Source of the DNA: an uncultured Neokomagataea sp.
GTDB lineage: Bacteria; Pseudomonadota; Alphaproteobacteria; Acetobacterales; Acetobacteraceae
Length of the DNA: 64,000 nucleotides
Reading direction: 5' to 3'
NCBI RefSeq assembly: GCF_946476835.1
Contig: NZ_CAMKWA010000008.1
Coordinates: 1 to 64,000 of the forward strand
This document shows positions 1 through 9,083 of the stretch, piece by piece. A program made the position numbers and the translations under genes. The notes beneath the pieces were generated by a model. It was not told the origin of the DNA. It did not search any database and saw nothing but the letters and a program-made list of their open reading frames with translations. Position 1 is the stretch's first letter. The number at the start of each line of letters is the position of its first letter.

Positions 1-1
1 G

Positions 2-1315
2 AAACGAGCCTCTTTCGGGTACCTGCCACGGAACTTCTACGATGGTGACCTCGGATATGAGCAGTTCAAGCGCTACCAAGGCGCACTCACTTATATTTTC
101 ACACAACGCATTAATGATGCGTGGAGCTTCACATCCCGTGGCCGCTACGACAACGTGCGTACACTATATGAAAGCGTTTACGGCACCGGCACCTATAGCG
201 CACCAGCCTTACTCAGTCGCGGGGCCATCTACTCGCGTGAACGCCTCCAAAACCTCGCATTTGATAACCAATTACACGGCCACCTCGCCACCGGTGCGCT
301 CCATCACGACATCATGACCGGCTTTGACTACCAGCAAAGCCAAGCGACCGAGACCGTAGGTTTTGGCGCTGCACCAGACTTGGATGTCCTGCACCCTAAT
401 TACCACCAAGTTATACCAACCATTACGGCCCGCTATGACTACCTAACCAAACCGCAACAATACGGTGTGTACGGCCAAGACCAAATCACAGTTGGTCGGC
501 ATCTCTTCCTCACCGGCGCCATCCGCAATGACTGGTACCACAGCACAGCCTATGCCTCAGGCACACGCACAGAACAGAGCCCTCAGCAAATCACTTGGCG
601 CGCATCAGCGCTTTATCATTTTGACTTCGGGCTTTCGCCTTACATCTCGTATTCTACATCCTTCGAGCCACAAAGCGGCCTCGTACAATCCGGCAATACA
701 GCCCGACAAGCCGACCCATCGCTCGGCAAACAACTCGAAGGCGGAGCTAAATACCAAATACCCGGCACCCCCGTCTTACTCACAGCCACAGGCTTCCATA
801 TCGAGCAGACCAATGTGCTCGTACCTGTAGGAAACCTCGGCTACAACACACAAAGCGGCAAAGTACATTCCGACGGCTTTGAGCTCGAAGCCCATGCAGA
901 CATGTACAAAGGAATCATGCTGGATGCTTCATTCAGCTCACAACATGTCCATGATGACAGCACTGGCAAACCCCTCGTGCAATCAAGCCGTGGCAATGCC
1001 TCCCTCTTCGCCTTTTATAACATCCCCCAAGGCTATCTCTCCGGGGCAGGCCTTGGCTTTGGTGTACGCCATATGATGGGAACATATGGTGGTGTCTCCA
1101 GCAACTATGGCGACGTCAACGTCCCAAATTATACCGTATTTGACGCCTCCGCCCGTTATGACCTCGGCCGGGCAACACCTACCCTCAAAGGCTGGAACCT
1201 CTCAGCCAGTGTCCGCAACTTGTTTGACAAACACTTTGTCGCAAGCTGCTATTCTGACTGGTGCTGGTATGGTGAGCGCCGCAACGCACAAGCGAGTGTT
1301 GGCTATAGCTGGTAA
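2..1315 (+). CDS. TonB-dependent siderophore receptor, C-terminal part (5' cut by window edge)
   Basis: The frame is open from the first bases of the window, so about 437 C-terminal codons of a longer protein are present. The sequence alternates short hydrophobic/aromatic strands with polar loops (for example QFAFT-like and SPYISYSTSFEPQSG segments, then SASVRNLFDKHFVASCY near the end), as in the beta-barrel of TonB-dependent siderophore receptors. The NLFDK motif and a terminal aromatic strand ending in GYSW are typical of the family. Such proteins import ferric siderophores across the outer membrane using TonB energy. The PepSY/TM, DUF3649-like and DUF3325-like genes that follow with overlaps are a recurring companion set for these receptors, which supports the assignment. 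Plug domain, signal peptide and promoter lie outside the window, so the substrate cannot be told. Confidence 0.9.
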   Translation, partial: KRASFGYLPRNFYDGDLGYEQFKRYQGALTYIFTQRINDAWSFTSRGRYDNVRTLYESVYGTGTYSAPALLSRGAIYSRERLQNLAFDNQLHGHLATGALHHDIMTGFDYQQSQATETVGFGAAPDLDVLHPNYHQVIPTITARYDYLTKPQQYGVYGQDQITVGRHLFLTGAIRNDWYHSTAYASGTRTEQSPQQITWRASALYHFDFGLSPYISYSTSFEPQSGLVQSGNTARQADPSLGKQLEGGAKYQIPGTPVLLTATGFHIEQTNVLVPVGNLGYNTQSGKVHSDGFELEAHADMYKGIMLDASFSSQHVHDDSTGKPLVQSSRGNASLFAFYNIPQGYLSGAGLGFGVRHMMGTYGGVSSNYGDVNVPNYTVFDASARYDLGRATPTLKGWNLSASVRNLFDKHFVASCYSDWCWYGERRNAQASVGYSW

Positions 1316-1586
1316 AGCCACACACCGCCGCATCCCGCACGCTGTTTTGGCTGCCCTCATAGGTTACATGGCAGCAACCGGGATGGCAGCACTCTGCGCA
1401 GCATTACTTCCTCTGGATGGCCCCCAACGCACGCTCGGAGGAATGTTTGCCGGGTTCATCACATGGCCATGCGCCACCATAGCCGGGTTCGGCCTTACAC
1501 GAGATATTCCACAATTGCTAAAACGCGGACTGGCACCCACTAGCCTCCTCCTCATAATCGCATTTCTTTTGGGTTGGCGCTTATAA
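1269..1586 (+). CDS. Small membrane protein, DUF3649-like, of the siderophore receptor operon
   Basis: A protein of about 105 residues with two to three hydrophobic segments (AVLAALIGYMAATGMAALC, then GGMFAGFITWPCATIAGFG, then SLLLIIAFLLGW). The pattern resembles DUF3649, a family of short inner-membrane proteins found beside TonB siderophore receptors and PepSY proteins; the function of that family is not established. The start is uncertain: ATG at 1269 overlaps the receptor by 47 bases, GTG at 1296 overlaps by 20, and neither has a clear ribosome binding site. The stop TAA shares a base with the ATG of the next gene, which indicates co-translation. The family name comes from motif memory and context, not from a search. 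Confidence 0.6.
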   Translation: MVSAATHKRVLAIAGKATHRRIPHAVLAALIGYMAATGMAALCAALLPLDGPQRTLGGMFAGFITWPCATIAGFGLTRDIPQLLKRGLAPTSLLLIIAFLLGWRL

Positions 1587-3055
1587 TGAACGATTTTAGG
1601 TCTGCCATGGCGCGCCTCCATGAATGGGGTGGCTTTCTTGTCGGATGGTTCGTCTTCGCCATTGCCCTTTCAGGATCCCTCGCCGTATTCCGACCGGAAA
1701 TCAGCCAATGGATGCGCCCCGAATTAACCAGCATGACAGCGAACCCACTGCATGCGACAGAAACCGGCATTGCATGGCTTCAAACCCATGCCGCTACTGC
1801 GCCTGCATGGTATTTAACGATCGAAGAAAAGCGTGCCCCTTATATTGAGGCCCTATACTTCAACGGCACACGTTATGTCGAACGTGCCCTCGACCCCACC
1901 ACCGGTTCTCCTGATACTATTCGAGATACAATGGGTGGAGACTTTTTTTACCGCTTTCATTTTGAACTACAATTGCCACACCCTTTCGGCCGCATCATCT
2001 CAGCATCCTGCGGGCTAGCCATTGTATTAGCACTCATAACAGGTGTCATAATCCACAAAAGAATATTTGCAGATTTTTTCACTTTGCGATTTTATAAAGG
2101 CCAAAGAAGCTGGCTCGATGTTCATAATATTACGAGCGTGGTCGCACTACCTTTTCATTTCATTATTGCCTTTTCCGGCGCCGCCACACTCTGGGCTCAG
2201 ATTTTACCTGCTAGCCTTGTGACGACTTACCCTCAAAATATCATGAAATATTATACAGACCTTGATCCAGCAACCAAACCACTCCCCTCCAAACACCAAA
2301 CTACTCCCTTAGCGCCTATCGCCCCCATGTTTCAGGAAGCCGAGAAGCGCTTTGGCGATAACGGTATTGCCCAAATATTTATTTACAATCCCAATGATAA
2401 GTCTAGCGTAGTTATTATCAAAAGCGGCAATGAACATCACATAGGTTATAATACACATACTCTTCGTTTTGATGGAAGCAGTGGTCATCTACTGTTAGAT
2501 TCGCAAGAAAAACGCCCCATTGTTACAGCTTTTTCTGTCTTATATGGTCTTCACATTGCACGATTTTCTAATACGCTAACACGCTGGATGTACTTTTTTT
2601 CTGGCTTATTACTGGCCATCGCTACCGCCAGCGGCCTACATTTATGGGTAATCCGCAAAAAAAGAACCAAGCAAAATCATACTTATTTTAATATTATTGA
2701 ACGCCTCAACACAGCCGTTTTAATCGGCCTACCCATTTCTTTTTCGTTATTTTTCATAACGAACAGACTACTCCCGCTACATTCGAAATTCTACACCACG
2801 ATATCACGATCAAATATGGAAATTTACTCTGTATTTTTTTCTTCCTTAATATTCATTATGATATGCATGTATAATAAAAATATTAAAAATCAAAAAATAT
2901 TATCTAAAATCGGCATTGTAGCATTCCTGTCAATATCCATTCTAGGATACCCATGGAATAATACAATCACATATTCCATATCATTGACGTCACTTATCTT
3001 CCTATCAACCTACATCTTTCTTTATAAAAATGCACGATCATGCTCATTGAAGTAA
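1586..3055 (+). CDS. PepSY-associated transmembrane protein (siderophore/iron uptake operon)
   Basis: A 489-residue inner-membrane protein starting at the ATG that overlaps the upstream stop as TAATG; an in-frame TTG lies 12 bases earlier but is less likely. It opens with ARLHEWGGFLVGWFVFAIALSGSL, a membrane segment with the early conserved His, has a periplasmic PepSY-like portion, then paired helices around residues 140-215 with SWLDVHNITSVVALPFHF, and further helices after residue 330. This matches the PepSY_TM family, thought to act in reduction or transport of iron near the inner membrane. It sits between the receptor and a DUF3325-like gene in one operon. The last 400 bases are strikingly AT-rich compared with the rest of the window and encode Lys/Ile/Phe/Asn-rich helices. 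Confidence 0.8.
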   Translation: MNDFRSAMARLHEWGGFLVGWFVFAIALSGSLAVFRPEISQWMRPELTSMTANPLHATETGIAWLQTHAATAPAWYLTIEEKRAPYIEALYFNGTRYVERALDPTTGSPDTIRDTMGGDFFYRFHFELQLPHPFGRIISASCGLAIVLALITGVIIHKRIFADFFTLRFYKGQRSWLDVHNITSVVALPFHFIIAFSGAATLWAQILPASLVTTYPQNIMKYYTDLDPATKPLPSKHQTTPLAPIAPMFQEAEKRFGDNGIAQIFIYNPNDKSSVVIIKSGNEHHIGYNTHTLRFDGSSGHLLLDSQEKRPIVTAFSVLYGLHIARFSNTLTRWMYFFSGLLLAIATASGLHLWVIRKKRTKQNHTYFNIIERLNTAVLIGLPISFSLFFITNRLLPLHSKFYTTISRSNMEIYSVFFSSLIFIMICMYNKNIKNQKILSKIGIVAFLSISILGYPWNNTITYSISLTSLIFLSTYIFLYKNARSCSLK

Positions 3056-3327
3056 TTTCCGATACCATAACATCTCTTCTCTTTAGCTGCGCCTCATACC
3101 GTGGTGAGAAAGTCCTACATTTACACCATAAATACTGCCACTTAAGACGATGCCTCGCATGGGTAGCACTCGGCCTAAGCCTCATCTTACATATCGACCA
3201 AAGCAAAACCATTGGCTTTGCCCTCATATGCTGGATGTTTGGCACTGGCATTGCTTTTGCTTGTAACGGCGCTGCATTAGGTTTGATCGAAAGTTTCAGA
3301 GGTCAAAAAACTGTTCGCCGCCAATAA
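3040..3327 (+). CDS. Small membrane protein, DUF3325-like
   Basis: A 95-residue protein overlapping the end of the PepSY gene by 16 bases. It has a Cys-rich start, a basic loop (LRRCLAWVALGL), and two hydrophobic stretches (LAWVALGLSLIL and TIGFALICWMFGTGIAFAC). Size, two-helix layout and position at the end of a receptor/PepSY operon fit DUF3325, a family of unknown function co-occurring with siderophore receptors. No catalytic motif is visible. Translation is probably coupled to the gene before it. Confidence 0.6.
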   Translation: MLIEVISDTITSLLFSCASYRGEKVLHLHHKYCHLRRCLAWVALGLSLILHIDQSKTIGFALICWMFGTGIAFACNGAALGLIESFRGQKTVRRQ

Positions 3328-3545
3328 TTTCTCAATAAACACCATTTAAAATCCATCAGGTGTCCTTCCTTCAACGATAGCCTCTCGCCCCCCCCCAGAC
3401 GGCACCGCCCCTCGTATAATGACGACGCCCCATCCTAATGGGTCGATATATTCATTCTCTACACACAACATTTGTTATCAAAATGATCCAAGACACACTT
3501 TTCTTTTGCAAAAAGCCCCCCCGCCCATGCTATGGCTCCCTCACC
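3328..3545 (+). promoter_or_regulatory. rlmN upstream region with a -10-like box and a C9 tract
   Basis: There is no convincing gene in these 218 bases. A perfect TATAAT lies at 3415-3420, about 126 bases before the chosen rlmN start. The position where a -35 box would fall, 17 bases upstream, is occupied by a run of nine C (3388-3396) rather than a TTGACA-like hexamer. A second C-rich run lies near 3520. The promoter call rests only on the -10 match. Confidence 0.35.
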
Positions 3546-4757
3546 ATGACCACCTTAATCCATCCAGACACCCTGCCGCGCATTAACTCAACCGCAGCAG
3601 ATGCCCTTAATGATGCCGAACGTGACCGCATCCGTGCGAAATCAGCCATGTTCGCCCCCCCTGAAGCGCGCCTTGCTGATGGCCGCCGGGACCTTGTCGG
3701 CCTATCACGCGAAGAACTCGCAGCCGTAATGACCGATATCGGTGAAAAAGCATTCCGGGCAAAGCAAGTCTGGCACTGGATTTATCACCAAGGTGTCACC
3801 GACTTCACGCAAATGAGTACCATCGCCAAACCCTTGCAAGCCAAGTTGGCGGAACATTTCATCGTCGGTCGTCCCACCACCGCGACAGAACAAACCTCTG
3901 TCGATTCAACGCGCAAATTTCTCTTTCGCTTCCGCGATGGGCAAGAGGCCGAAACAGTCTATATTCCAGACCGCAAAGAAGATCGCGGTGCTGTCTGCAT
4001 TTCATCACAGGTTGGTTGCACCCTCTCCTGCACCTTCTGCCACACAGGCACACAAAAACTCGTTCGTAATTTAGGCCCCGCCGAAATTGTCGGCCAGTTC
4101 ATGGCCGCCCGCGATAGCTATAAAGAATGGCCAAGCCCCAGCGCTGATATGCCGCGCCACCTCTCCACCATCGTGCTCATGGGCATGGGCGAGCCACTTT
4201 ATAATTATGACAACATCGCCAAGGCCATGAAAATCATCATGGATGGTGAAGGCATCGCTCTCTCCCGCCGCCGCATTACACTCTCCACATCTGGCGTTGT
4301 CCCCATGATGGATCAGTGCGGCGATGAATTGGGCATTAACCTCGCCATCTCACTACACGCTGTCACCAATGAATTGCGCGACCAAATCGTACCGCTCAAC
4401 CGCAAATATCCCATCGAAGAGCTGATCGCAGCTTGTCGCCGCTACCCAGCGGCCTCCAACTCACGGCGTATCACCTTCGAATACATCATGTTGCGTGACG
4501 TCAACGACAGCGACGCCGATGCGCGCGAACTTGTACGCCTCATCAAAGATTTGCCCGCCAAAGTGAACCTCATACCGTTCAACCCATGGCCCGGATCTGA
4601 ATTCCAACCATCCACCCGCAACCGCCTCAATAGCTTTGCCAAAATTGTGATGGATGCTGGCTTCTCATCCCCCATCCGCACTCCACGCGGGCAAGACATT
4701 CTTGCAGCATGCGGACAACTCAAAACAGAAAGTGAGCGCTTGCGCAGCAATCACTAA
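3546..4757 (+). CDS. rlmN: 23S rRNA (adenine-2503-C2)-methyltransferase RlmN
   Basis: A radical-SAM enzyme that methylates C2 of A2503 in 23S rRNA (and A37 of some tRNAs). The radical-SAM cluster motif CxxxCxxC is at residues 158-165 (CTLSCTFC), followed by HTGTQ; GMGEPLYNYDN, STSGVVPMM and SLHAVTNELRDQIVPLNR are further family hallmarks. Length of 403 residues fits. The start at MTTLIHPD is preferred; the frame stays open upstream to 3438, but that part (Cys- and Pro-rich) does not look like RlmN. The gene stands alone, with nothing obviously co-transcribed downstream. Confident call; only the start is debatable. Confidence 0.95.
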   Translation: MTTLIHPDTLPRINSTAADALNDAERDRIRAKSAMFAPPEARLADGRRDLVGLSREELAAVMTDIGEKAFRAKQVWHWIYHQGVTDFTQMSTIAKPLQAKLAEHFIVGRPTTATEQTSVDSTRKFLFRFRDGQEAETVYIPDRKEDRGAVCISSQVGCTLSCTFCHTGTQKLVRNLGPAEIVGQFMAARDSYKEWPSPSADMPRHLSTIVLMGMGEPLYNYDNIAKAMKIIMDGEGIALSRRRITLSTSGVVPMMDQCGDELGINLAISLHAVTNELRDQIVPLNRKYPIEELIAACRRYPAASNSRRITFEYIMLRDVNDSDADARELVRLIKDLPAKVNLIPFNPWPGSEFQPSTRNRLNSFAKIVMDAGFSSPIRTPRGQDILAACGQLKTESERLRSNH

Positions 4758-5073
4758 AAGCCCCCTATACACACTCTGTTTTTTTGAAAATATCAGCTCC
4801 CTCAACCAACCGTTGAGGGAGCACCAGCCTCACTGCCCCCACTCAAAGAGTGGCGCAGAACATACAAGTAGGGCCTCTTGGGAACCCTATATAGTCCGCC
4901 TTGTCAGGTCGTTACGGCGAGGAGAGTATTACCGTGTCACCGTATGCTCGCCTCCCTCTGCCCCAACAAATGCGCATGCTCCAGCACAATATCCGCAAAG
5001 CAGTTCCCCTATTGGAAAAGCGGTGCTAGAACACAAACCCTGACTTTATAAACACAATAAGGACCACGCCACG
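4758..5073 (+). promoter_or_regulatory. argG leader region with a strong hairpin
   Basis: These 316 bases hold no convincing gene. At 4796-4806/4812-4822 there is a perfect 11-bp stem (GCTCCCTCAAC paired with GTTGAGGGAGC, 5-base loop) not followed by a T run, so it is not a standard intrinsic terminator. A second possible stem pairs GGCGAG at 4917-4922 with CTCGCC at 4949-4954. The region may hold the rlmN 3' end and the argG promoter/leader. I do not recognise a known riboswitch class in it. Confidence 0.4.
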
Positions 5074-6306
5074 ATGACTGCCCACCAGGACGTCAAGAAA
5101 GTCGTACTCGCCTATTCCGGCGGACTGGACACCTCCGTCATCCTGCGCTGGTTGCAGAAGACTTATAATTGTGAAGTCGTGACCTTTACGGCCGACCTCG
5201 GCCAAGGCGAAGAGCTGGAACCAGCCCGCAAAAAAGCCGAAATGTTCGGTGTGAAAGAAATCTTCGTCGAAGACCTGCGCGAAACCTTCGTCAAAGACTA
5301 CGTCTTCCCAATGTTCCGCGCCAATACGGTCTATGAAGGCCAGTATCTGCTCGGCACGTCCATCGCACGTCCATTGATCGCACAACGCCAAATCGAGATT
5401 GCTGAAGCCGTTGGTGCAGACGCTGTGGCCCATGGCGCAACTGGCAAGGGCAATGACCAAGTCCGTTTTGAGCTTGGCTATTACGCCCTGAAGCCAGACG
5501 TAAAGGTCATTTCTCCTTGGCGCGAATGGGATCTGACCTCCCGCACTAAGCTGCTGTCTTTCGCCGAAGAAAACCAAATTCCGGTGACGAAAGACAAGCG
5601 CGGCGAAGCACCATTCTCCGTTGATGCTAACCTACTGCACTCCTCTTCCGAAGGTAAACTTCTCGAAGACCCAGCAGTCGCACCGGACGAGATCGTATTC
5701 CAACGCACCATCTCCCCAGAAGCCGCACCAGACAAGCCGACTGAAATCACGATCGACTTCGTTCATGGTGACGCAACCGCCATTAACGGCGTGGAAATGA
5801 CGCCCGCAACCATTCTCACACGCCTGAACGAACTAGGCCGTGACAATGGTATTGGTCGCCTAGACATCGTTGAAAACCGCTTCGTTGGCATGAAGTCACG
5901 CGGTATTTACGAAACACCGGGCGGTACAATCCTTCTGGCAGCTCACCGCGCGATCGAAAGCATCACGCTGGACCGCGAAGCCGCTCACCTTAAAGACAGC
6001 ATCATGCCCCGCTATGCAGAGCTGATCTATAACGGCTTCTGGTTCTCTCCTGAACGCCGCATGCTGCAAGCTCTCATCGACACCAGCCAGCATTCCGTCA
6101 CAGGCCGTGTCCGCATGAAGCTATACAAGGGCAATGTCGTCTGCGTTGGCCGTGAAAGCCCGAACAGCTTGTATGATGCCCGCGTCGTGACATTTGAAGA
6201 CGACGAAGGCGCTTACAACCAGCAAGACGCACTCGGCTTCATTAAGCTTAACGCTCTGCGCCTCCGCCTCGGTGGTCAAATCGGCCGCCGCGGTGGCGCT
6301 CTCTGA
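5074..6306 (+). CDS. argG: Argininosuccinate synthase
   Basis: Condenses citrulline and aspartate using ATP to give argininosuccinate, the penultimate step of arginine synthesis in the cytosol. The N-terminal ATP pyrophosphatase loop AYSGGLDTS is at about residues 13-21, and [17 protein letters not shown] and [13 protein letters not shown] are typical of the family. At 410 residues it is full length. An AAGGA ribosome binding site sits about 9 bases before the ATG. It is followed after 20 bases by a lipoprotein FKBP gene, perhaps co-transcribed. Codon use is strongly biased towards common codons, which suggests good expression. Confidence 0.97.
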   Translation: MTAHQDVKKVVLAYSGGLDTSVILRWLQKTYNCEVVTFTADLGQGEELEPARKKAEMFGVKEIFVEDLRETFVKDYVFPMFRANTVYEGQYLLGTSIARPLIAQRQIEIAEAVGADAVAHGATGKGNDQVRFELGYYALKPDVKVISPWREWDLTSRTKLLSFAEENQIPVTKDKRGEAPFSVDANLLHSSSEGKLLEDPAVAPDEIVFQRTISPEAAPDKPTEITIDFVHGDATAINGVEMTPATILTRLNELGRDNGIGRLDIVENRFVGMKSRGIYETPGGTILLAAHRAIESITLDREAAHLKDSIMPRYAELIYNGFWFSPERRMLQALIDTSQHSVTGRVRMKLYKGNVVCVGRESPNSLYDARVVTFEDDEGAYNQQDALGFIKLNALRLRLGGQIGRRGGAL

Positions 6307-6326
6307 GACGCCGCAAGGACCACACC

Positions 6327-6833
6327 ATGATCCGCGCTACACGCTCGCTCTTCGCGCCTCTTCTGCTTGCTCTGGGTGTGTCCGCCCTCGGCGGCTGTGC
6401 CCATCATGATGATGTCGATGAGGGCCCAGCACTAACGCCTGAGCAGTTTATGCAGCAGGTCTACGCTAAACCGGGAGTACAAAAACTCCCGGATGGCCTA
6501 GCCTATAAAGTACTGCGCTCCGGCCCGAAAGACGGCGAGAGTCCGCATCACGGTTCCATGGTAATGGTGATTTATGAGGGCCGCCTGCCTGATGGCGCCA
6601 TTTTTGATAGTTCCGATATGCATAATAACGGTGCTTACTCAGAAATGCCGCTTGATGGTTTAGTCCAAGGCTGGATTGAAGCCTTACCTATGATGCATGT
6701 CGGTGACGAGTGGATGCTGTACTTACCGCCCAAACTGGCTTACGGCCCACGTCATCCCGGCATTATCCCGCCCAATAGTCCGCTCATCTTTAAGATTCGT
6801 CTTCTTGGTGTCGGCGGCGGCGGACAACAATAA
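6327..6833 (+). CDS. FKBP-type peptidyl-prolyl isomerase, lipoprotein
   Basis: A 168-residue protein with a lipoprotein signal (basic start, hydrophobic core, lipobox LGGC at residues 21-24), so probably anchored on the periplasmic face of a membrane. From about residue 65 there is an FKBP domain: GSMVMVIYEGRLPDGAIFDS, then LVQGWIEALPMMHVGDEW and LAYGPRHPGIIPPNSPLIF, which are standard FKBP core motifs. It should catalyse cis-trans isomerisation of prolyl bonds in exported proteins. It resembles the FkpA/MIP group but lacks the long N-terminal dimerisation helices, so it is shorter. It follows argG closely and converges on tdk. Confidence 0.88.
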   Translation: MIRATRSLFAPLLLALGVSALGGCAHHDDVDEGPALTPEQFMQQVYAKPGVQKLPDGLAYKVLRSGPKDGESPHHGSMVMVIYEGRLPDGAIFDSSDMHNNGAYSEMPLDGLVQGWIEALPMMHVGDEWMLYLPPKLAYGPRHPGIIPPNSPLIFKIRLLGVGGGGQQ

Positions 6834-6879
6834 TAAAACTGCGTTTCTGTGCAGGGCACTACGCCCTCTCAGAAACGCA
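6834..6879. terminator. Convergent hairpin terminator between the FKBP gene and tdk
   Basis: A perfect 10-bp stem, TGCGTTTCTG (6840-6849) with CAGAAACGCA (6870-6879), encloses a second AGGGC/GCCCT stem. Read on the minus strand it is followed by a T-rich run (GTTTTATTATT), so it should terminate tdk. It may serve both strands. Confidence 0.7.
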
Positions 6880-6893
6880 TATTCTCCTTCCGT

Positions 6894-7442
6894 TTATTGC
6901 GGCAGATGCCAATGCGCATCACACAACGCCTGATACAATTCGCTATCGCCCGTTTCCAAAAGCTGGCCTGTATCATGTATCTTCGCCGTCCAACTGGCCG
7001 TATCACCACAAACATGGCACCACGCCGTTAAGGCATGTACTTCGTCGGCATACTCAGCCAATGCAGCGACAATCGGAAATGCATCTTTCCGGTAATCCGT
7101 GTTCAAGCCACCAACAATTACCGTCATTCCGCGTGCACGTGCTTCTAGCAGTTCTGCCACAATATCTCCCTCATAATGGGGGGATACCATGAACTGCGCC
7201 TCATCCAACACAATCGCTTCATACGCCTCAGCATCATCCGGCCACATAGCCACAGAGCGGGCTGCCAAAGACAAACCATTACGACTAGCAATTGCCGCGC
7301 CGCTCCGCGTATCAAAAGCAGGCTTCAGGACAAGCACCTTCTCCAACGAGCATGGCGCCGCATGTGCTGCTGCAATCAAATGCGCTGATTTACCTGAAAA
7401 CATGGGGCCCACATAAAGAACCAGCCGTCCCGAACGACACAT
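6894..7442 (-). CDS. tdk: Thymidine kinase
   Basis: Phosphorylates thymidine to dTMP in the salvage pathway. Visible motifs are the P-loop GPMFSGKS near the N terminus, the DEAQF magnesium/catalytic motif, VGGLNTDYRKD, and a zinc site of CHVC plus the terminal CDAHWH (the Cys-x2-His form also found in E. coli Tdk). The start is chosen at the ATG at 7442, because AAAGGA lies 7 bases before it; upstream in-frame starts reach 7514. At 182 residues it is normal for a type II thymidine kinase. It is transcribed against its neighbours. Confidence 0.93.
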   Translation of the reverse strand: MCRSGRLVLYVGPMFSGKSAHLIAAAHAAPCSLEKVLVLKPAFDTRSGAAIASRNGLSLAARSVAMWPDDAEAYEAIVLDEAQFMVSPHYEGDIVAELLEARARGMTVIVGGLNTDYRKDAFPIVAALAEYADEVHALTAWCHVCGDTASWTAKIHDTGQLLETGDSELYQALCDAHWHLPQ

Positions 7443-7564
7443 AAGCATTCCTTTCTTAAGCCCCATCAGCCTGATCTTAACAGTTTTGTCACCCCTGCCC
7501 TTGATGAAACCCACCGGAAAATGCGAGAAAAAGCGCCAGAAACACGAAAGGCCTCTTCCCCGTG

Positions 7565-8044
7565 ATGCGCACCGGCCCTCTTTTCATCAGCCGCACCCTC
7601 TTATGCAGCCTCGCGTTGCTCACTAGCCTCTCCGCCTGCGGACGAAAAAGCCCCGGCGCTCATATCTACGGACCTCATTGCGGCATCTGTCACCATGGCG
7701 GCAGCGGCATGCCCGGAGAAACCCCCCCATTGGTTGGGCGGCTCGACGTGATTGCACAAACACCAGAAGGCCGTGCTTATTTGGCCAATGTGCTGCTCTA
7801 CGGACTGCAAGGCCCCTTCAAGACGCAAGGCTACAGCTACAATTACTCAATGCCGGGCTTCGCTGCACAACTCAGCGATCATGACATTGCTGAAGTACTC
7901 AACTGGCTGATCGAACGCGGGAGCACAAAGCCCGCCCCACAGATCACTGACGCTGAAATCGCTGCAGCACGGAGCCACCCGGGCACACCAATCAGCAGCT
8001 TCAAACTCCGTACAACCCTTGATCAGACACATCCCATTCCCTGA
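7565..8044 (+). CDS. Lipoprotein c-type cytochrome (class I)
   Basis: A 159-residue exported haem protein. A lipoprotein signal ends in LSAC (Cys25), the haem-binding CxxCH motif is CGICH at residues 39-43, and the axial Met is probably in SMPGFAAQLSDHDIAEVLNW, the usual C-terminal element of class I cytochromes c. It is probably anchored to the outer face of the inner membrane, carrying electrons in the periplasm, which is plausible in an organism with PQQ dehydrogenases; its partners cannot be read from position, since trpS follows and tdk is divergent. The ATG at 7565 is preferred to the GTG just before it. Confidence 0.87.
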   Translation: MRTGPLFISRTLLCSLALLTSLSACGRKSPGAHIYGPHCGICHHGGSGMPGETPPLVGRLDVIAQTPEGRAYLANVLLYGLQGPFKTQGYSYNYSMPGFAAQLSDHDIAEVLNWLIERGSTKPAPQITDAEIAAARSHPGTPISSFKLRTTLDQTHPIP

Positions 8045-8070
8045 TCCCTTTCACCAAGGCAGCAAACTGC

Positions 8071-9060
8071 ATGAAACGCGTTTTTTCTGGCATCCAGCCA
8101 ACTGGCATCCCTCACCTAGGCAATTACCTCGGCGCAATCCGCAACTGGGCCACTCTCCAAGCGGATCATGACTGTGTATTTTGCCTTGTCGATATGCACT
8201 CCCTCACCATGCCGTGGGAGCCTGAAACACTCCGCCAGCAAACCCTTGGCTCAGCGGCCTGCCTCCTCGCTGCCGGGATCGAGCCAACACGCCTCTACAA
8301 CCAATCGGCTGTCAGCGCCCATGCACGCCTTGGCTGGATCTTTAACTGTGTGTCACGCCTCGGCTGGCTCAACCGCATGACGCAATTTAAGGACAAAGCC
8401 GGTAAAAACCGCGAAAATCACTCTGCTGGCCTTTACGTTTACCCCAACCTCATGGCAGCCGATATTCTCGCGTTCCACGCGACACGCGTTCCAGTCGGAG
8501 ATGACCAGCGCCAGCATATCGAACTCGCGAACGATATCGCTCAGAAATTCAACCATGACATGGGCACAGACTTTTTCCCTGAAATCGAGGCCTTCATTCC
8601 ACCTGCCGCTGCGCGCGTCATGAGCCTGCGGGATGGCACCAAAAAAATGTCCAAGTCTGACCCATCTGAGCAAAGCCGCATCACGCTGACGGACACACCG
8701 GACGAAATCGCACTCAAAATCCGCCGTGCACGTACCGATTCTGAACCTCTACCTTCCGAAGCTGCTGGCTTAGAAGGCCGCGCAGAAGCACGTAACCTTG
8801 TCGCTATCTATGCTGCCATGGCCGATGAAAGCATCGACGCTACGCTCCAACGCTTTGGCGGTGAAGGCTTTGGCCCCTTCAAAACGGCCCTCGCCGATCT
8901 GCTCGTCGAAAGCCTTGGCCCGGTCGCACTCGAAACGCGCCGACTTCTGGAGAGTGAAGATCACCTTCTCAGCGTCCTGCGTCAAGGCGCTGATCGCGCC
9001 CGCAGTATCTCAGAACCCATCGTACAAGAAGCCGAACGTCTCGTCGGTTTCCTGCGCTAA
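8071..9060 (+). CDS. trpS: Tryptophanyl-tRNA synthetase
   Basis: Class I aminoacyl-tRNA synthetase charging tRNA-Trp. The N terminus FSGIQPTGIPHLGNYLGA carries the HIGH-like motif (PHLGN), VGDDQRQHIELANDIA is the family signature, and KMSKS is at residues 192-196. Length of 329 residues is normal. It lies 26 bases after the cytochrome c gene and may be transcribed with it. A strong terminator follows directly. Confidence 0.97.
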   Translation: MKRVFSGIQPTGIPHLGNYLGAIRNWATLQADHDCVFCLVDMHSLTMPWEPETLRQQTLGSAACLLAAGIEPTRLYNQSAVSAHARLGWIFNCVSRLGWLNRMTQFKDKAGKNRENHSAGLYVYPNLMAADILAFHATRVPVGDDQRQHIELANDIAQKFNHDMGTDFFPEIEAFIPPAAARVMSLRDGTKKMSKSDPSEQSRITLTDTPDEIALKIRRARTDSEPLPSEAAGLEGRAEARNLVAIYAAMADESIDATLQRFGGEGFGPFKTALADLLVESLGPVALETRRLLESEDHLLSVLRQGADRARSISEPIVQEAERLVGFLR

Positions 9061-9083
9061 AACAGCATATAATTAGCTATAAT

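Noticed and set aside
3438-3545. Longer rlmN reading frame starting at 3438
   Set aside because: The extra 36 residues (Cys-, Pro-rich, basic) do not look like the RlmN N terminus, and the family starts near MTTLIHPD.
4861-5073. Possible tRNA or small RNA before argG
   Set aside because: No TPsiC-like GGTTCGAATCC stretch and no acceptor stem pairing were found; only two isolated stems.
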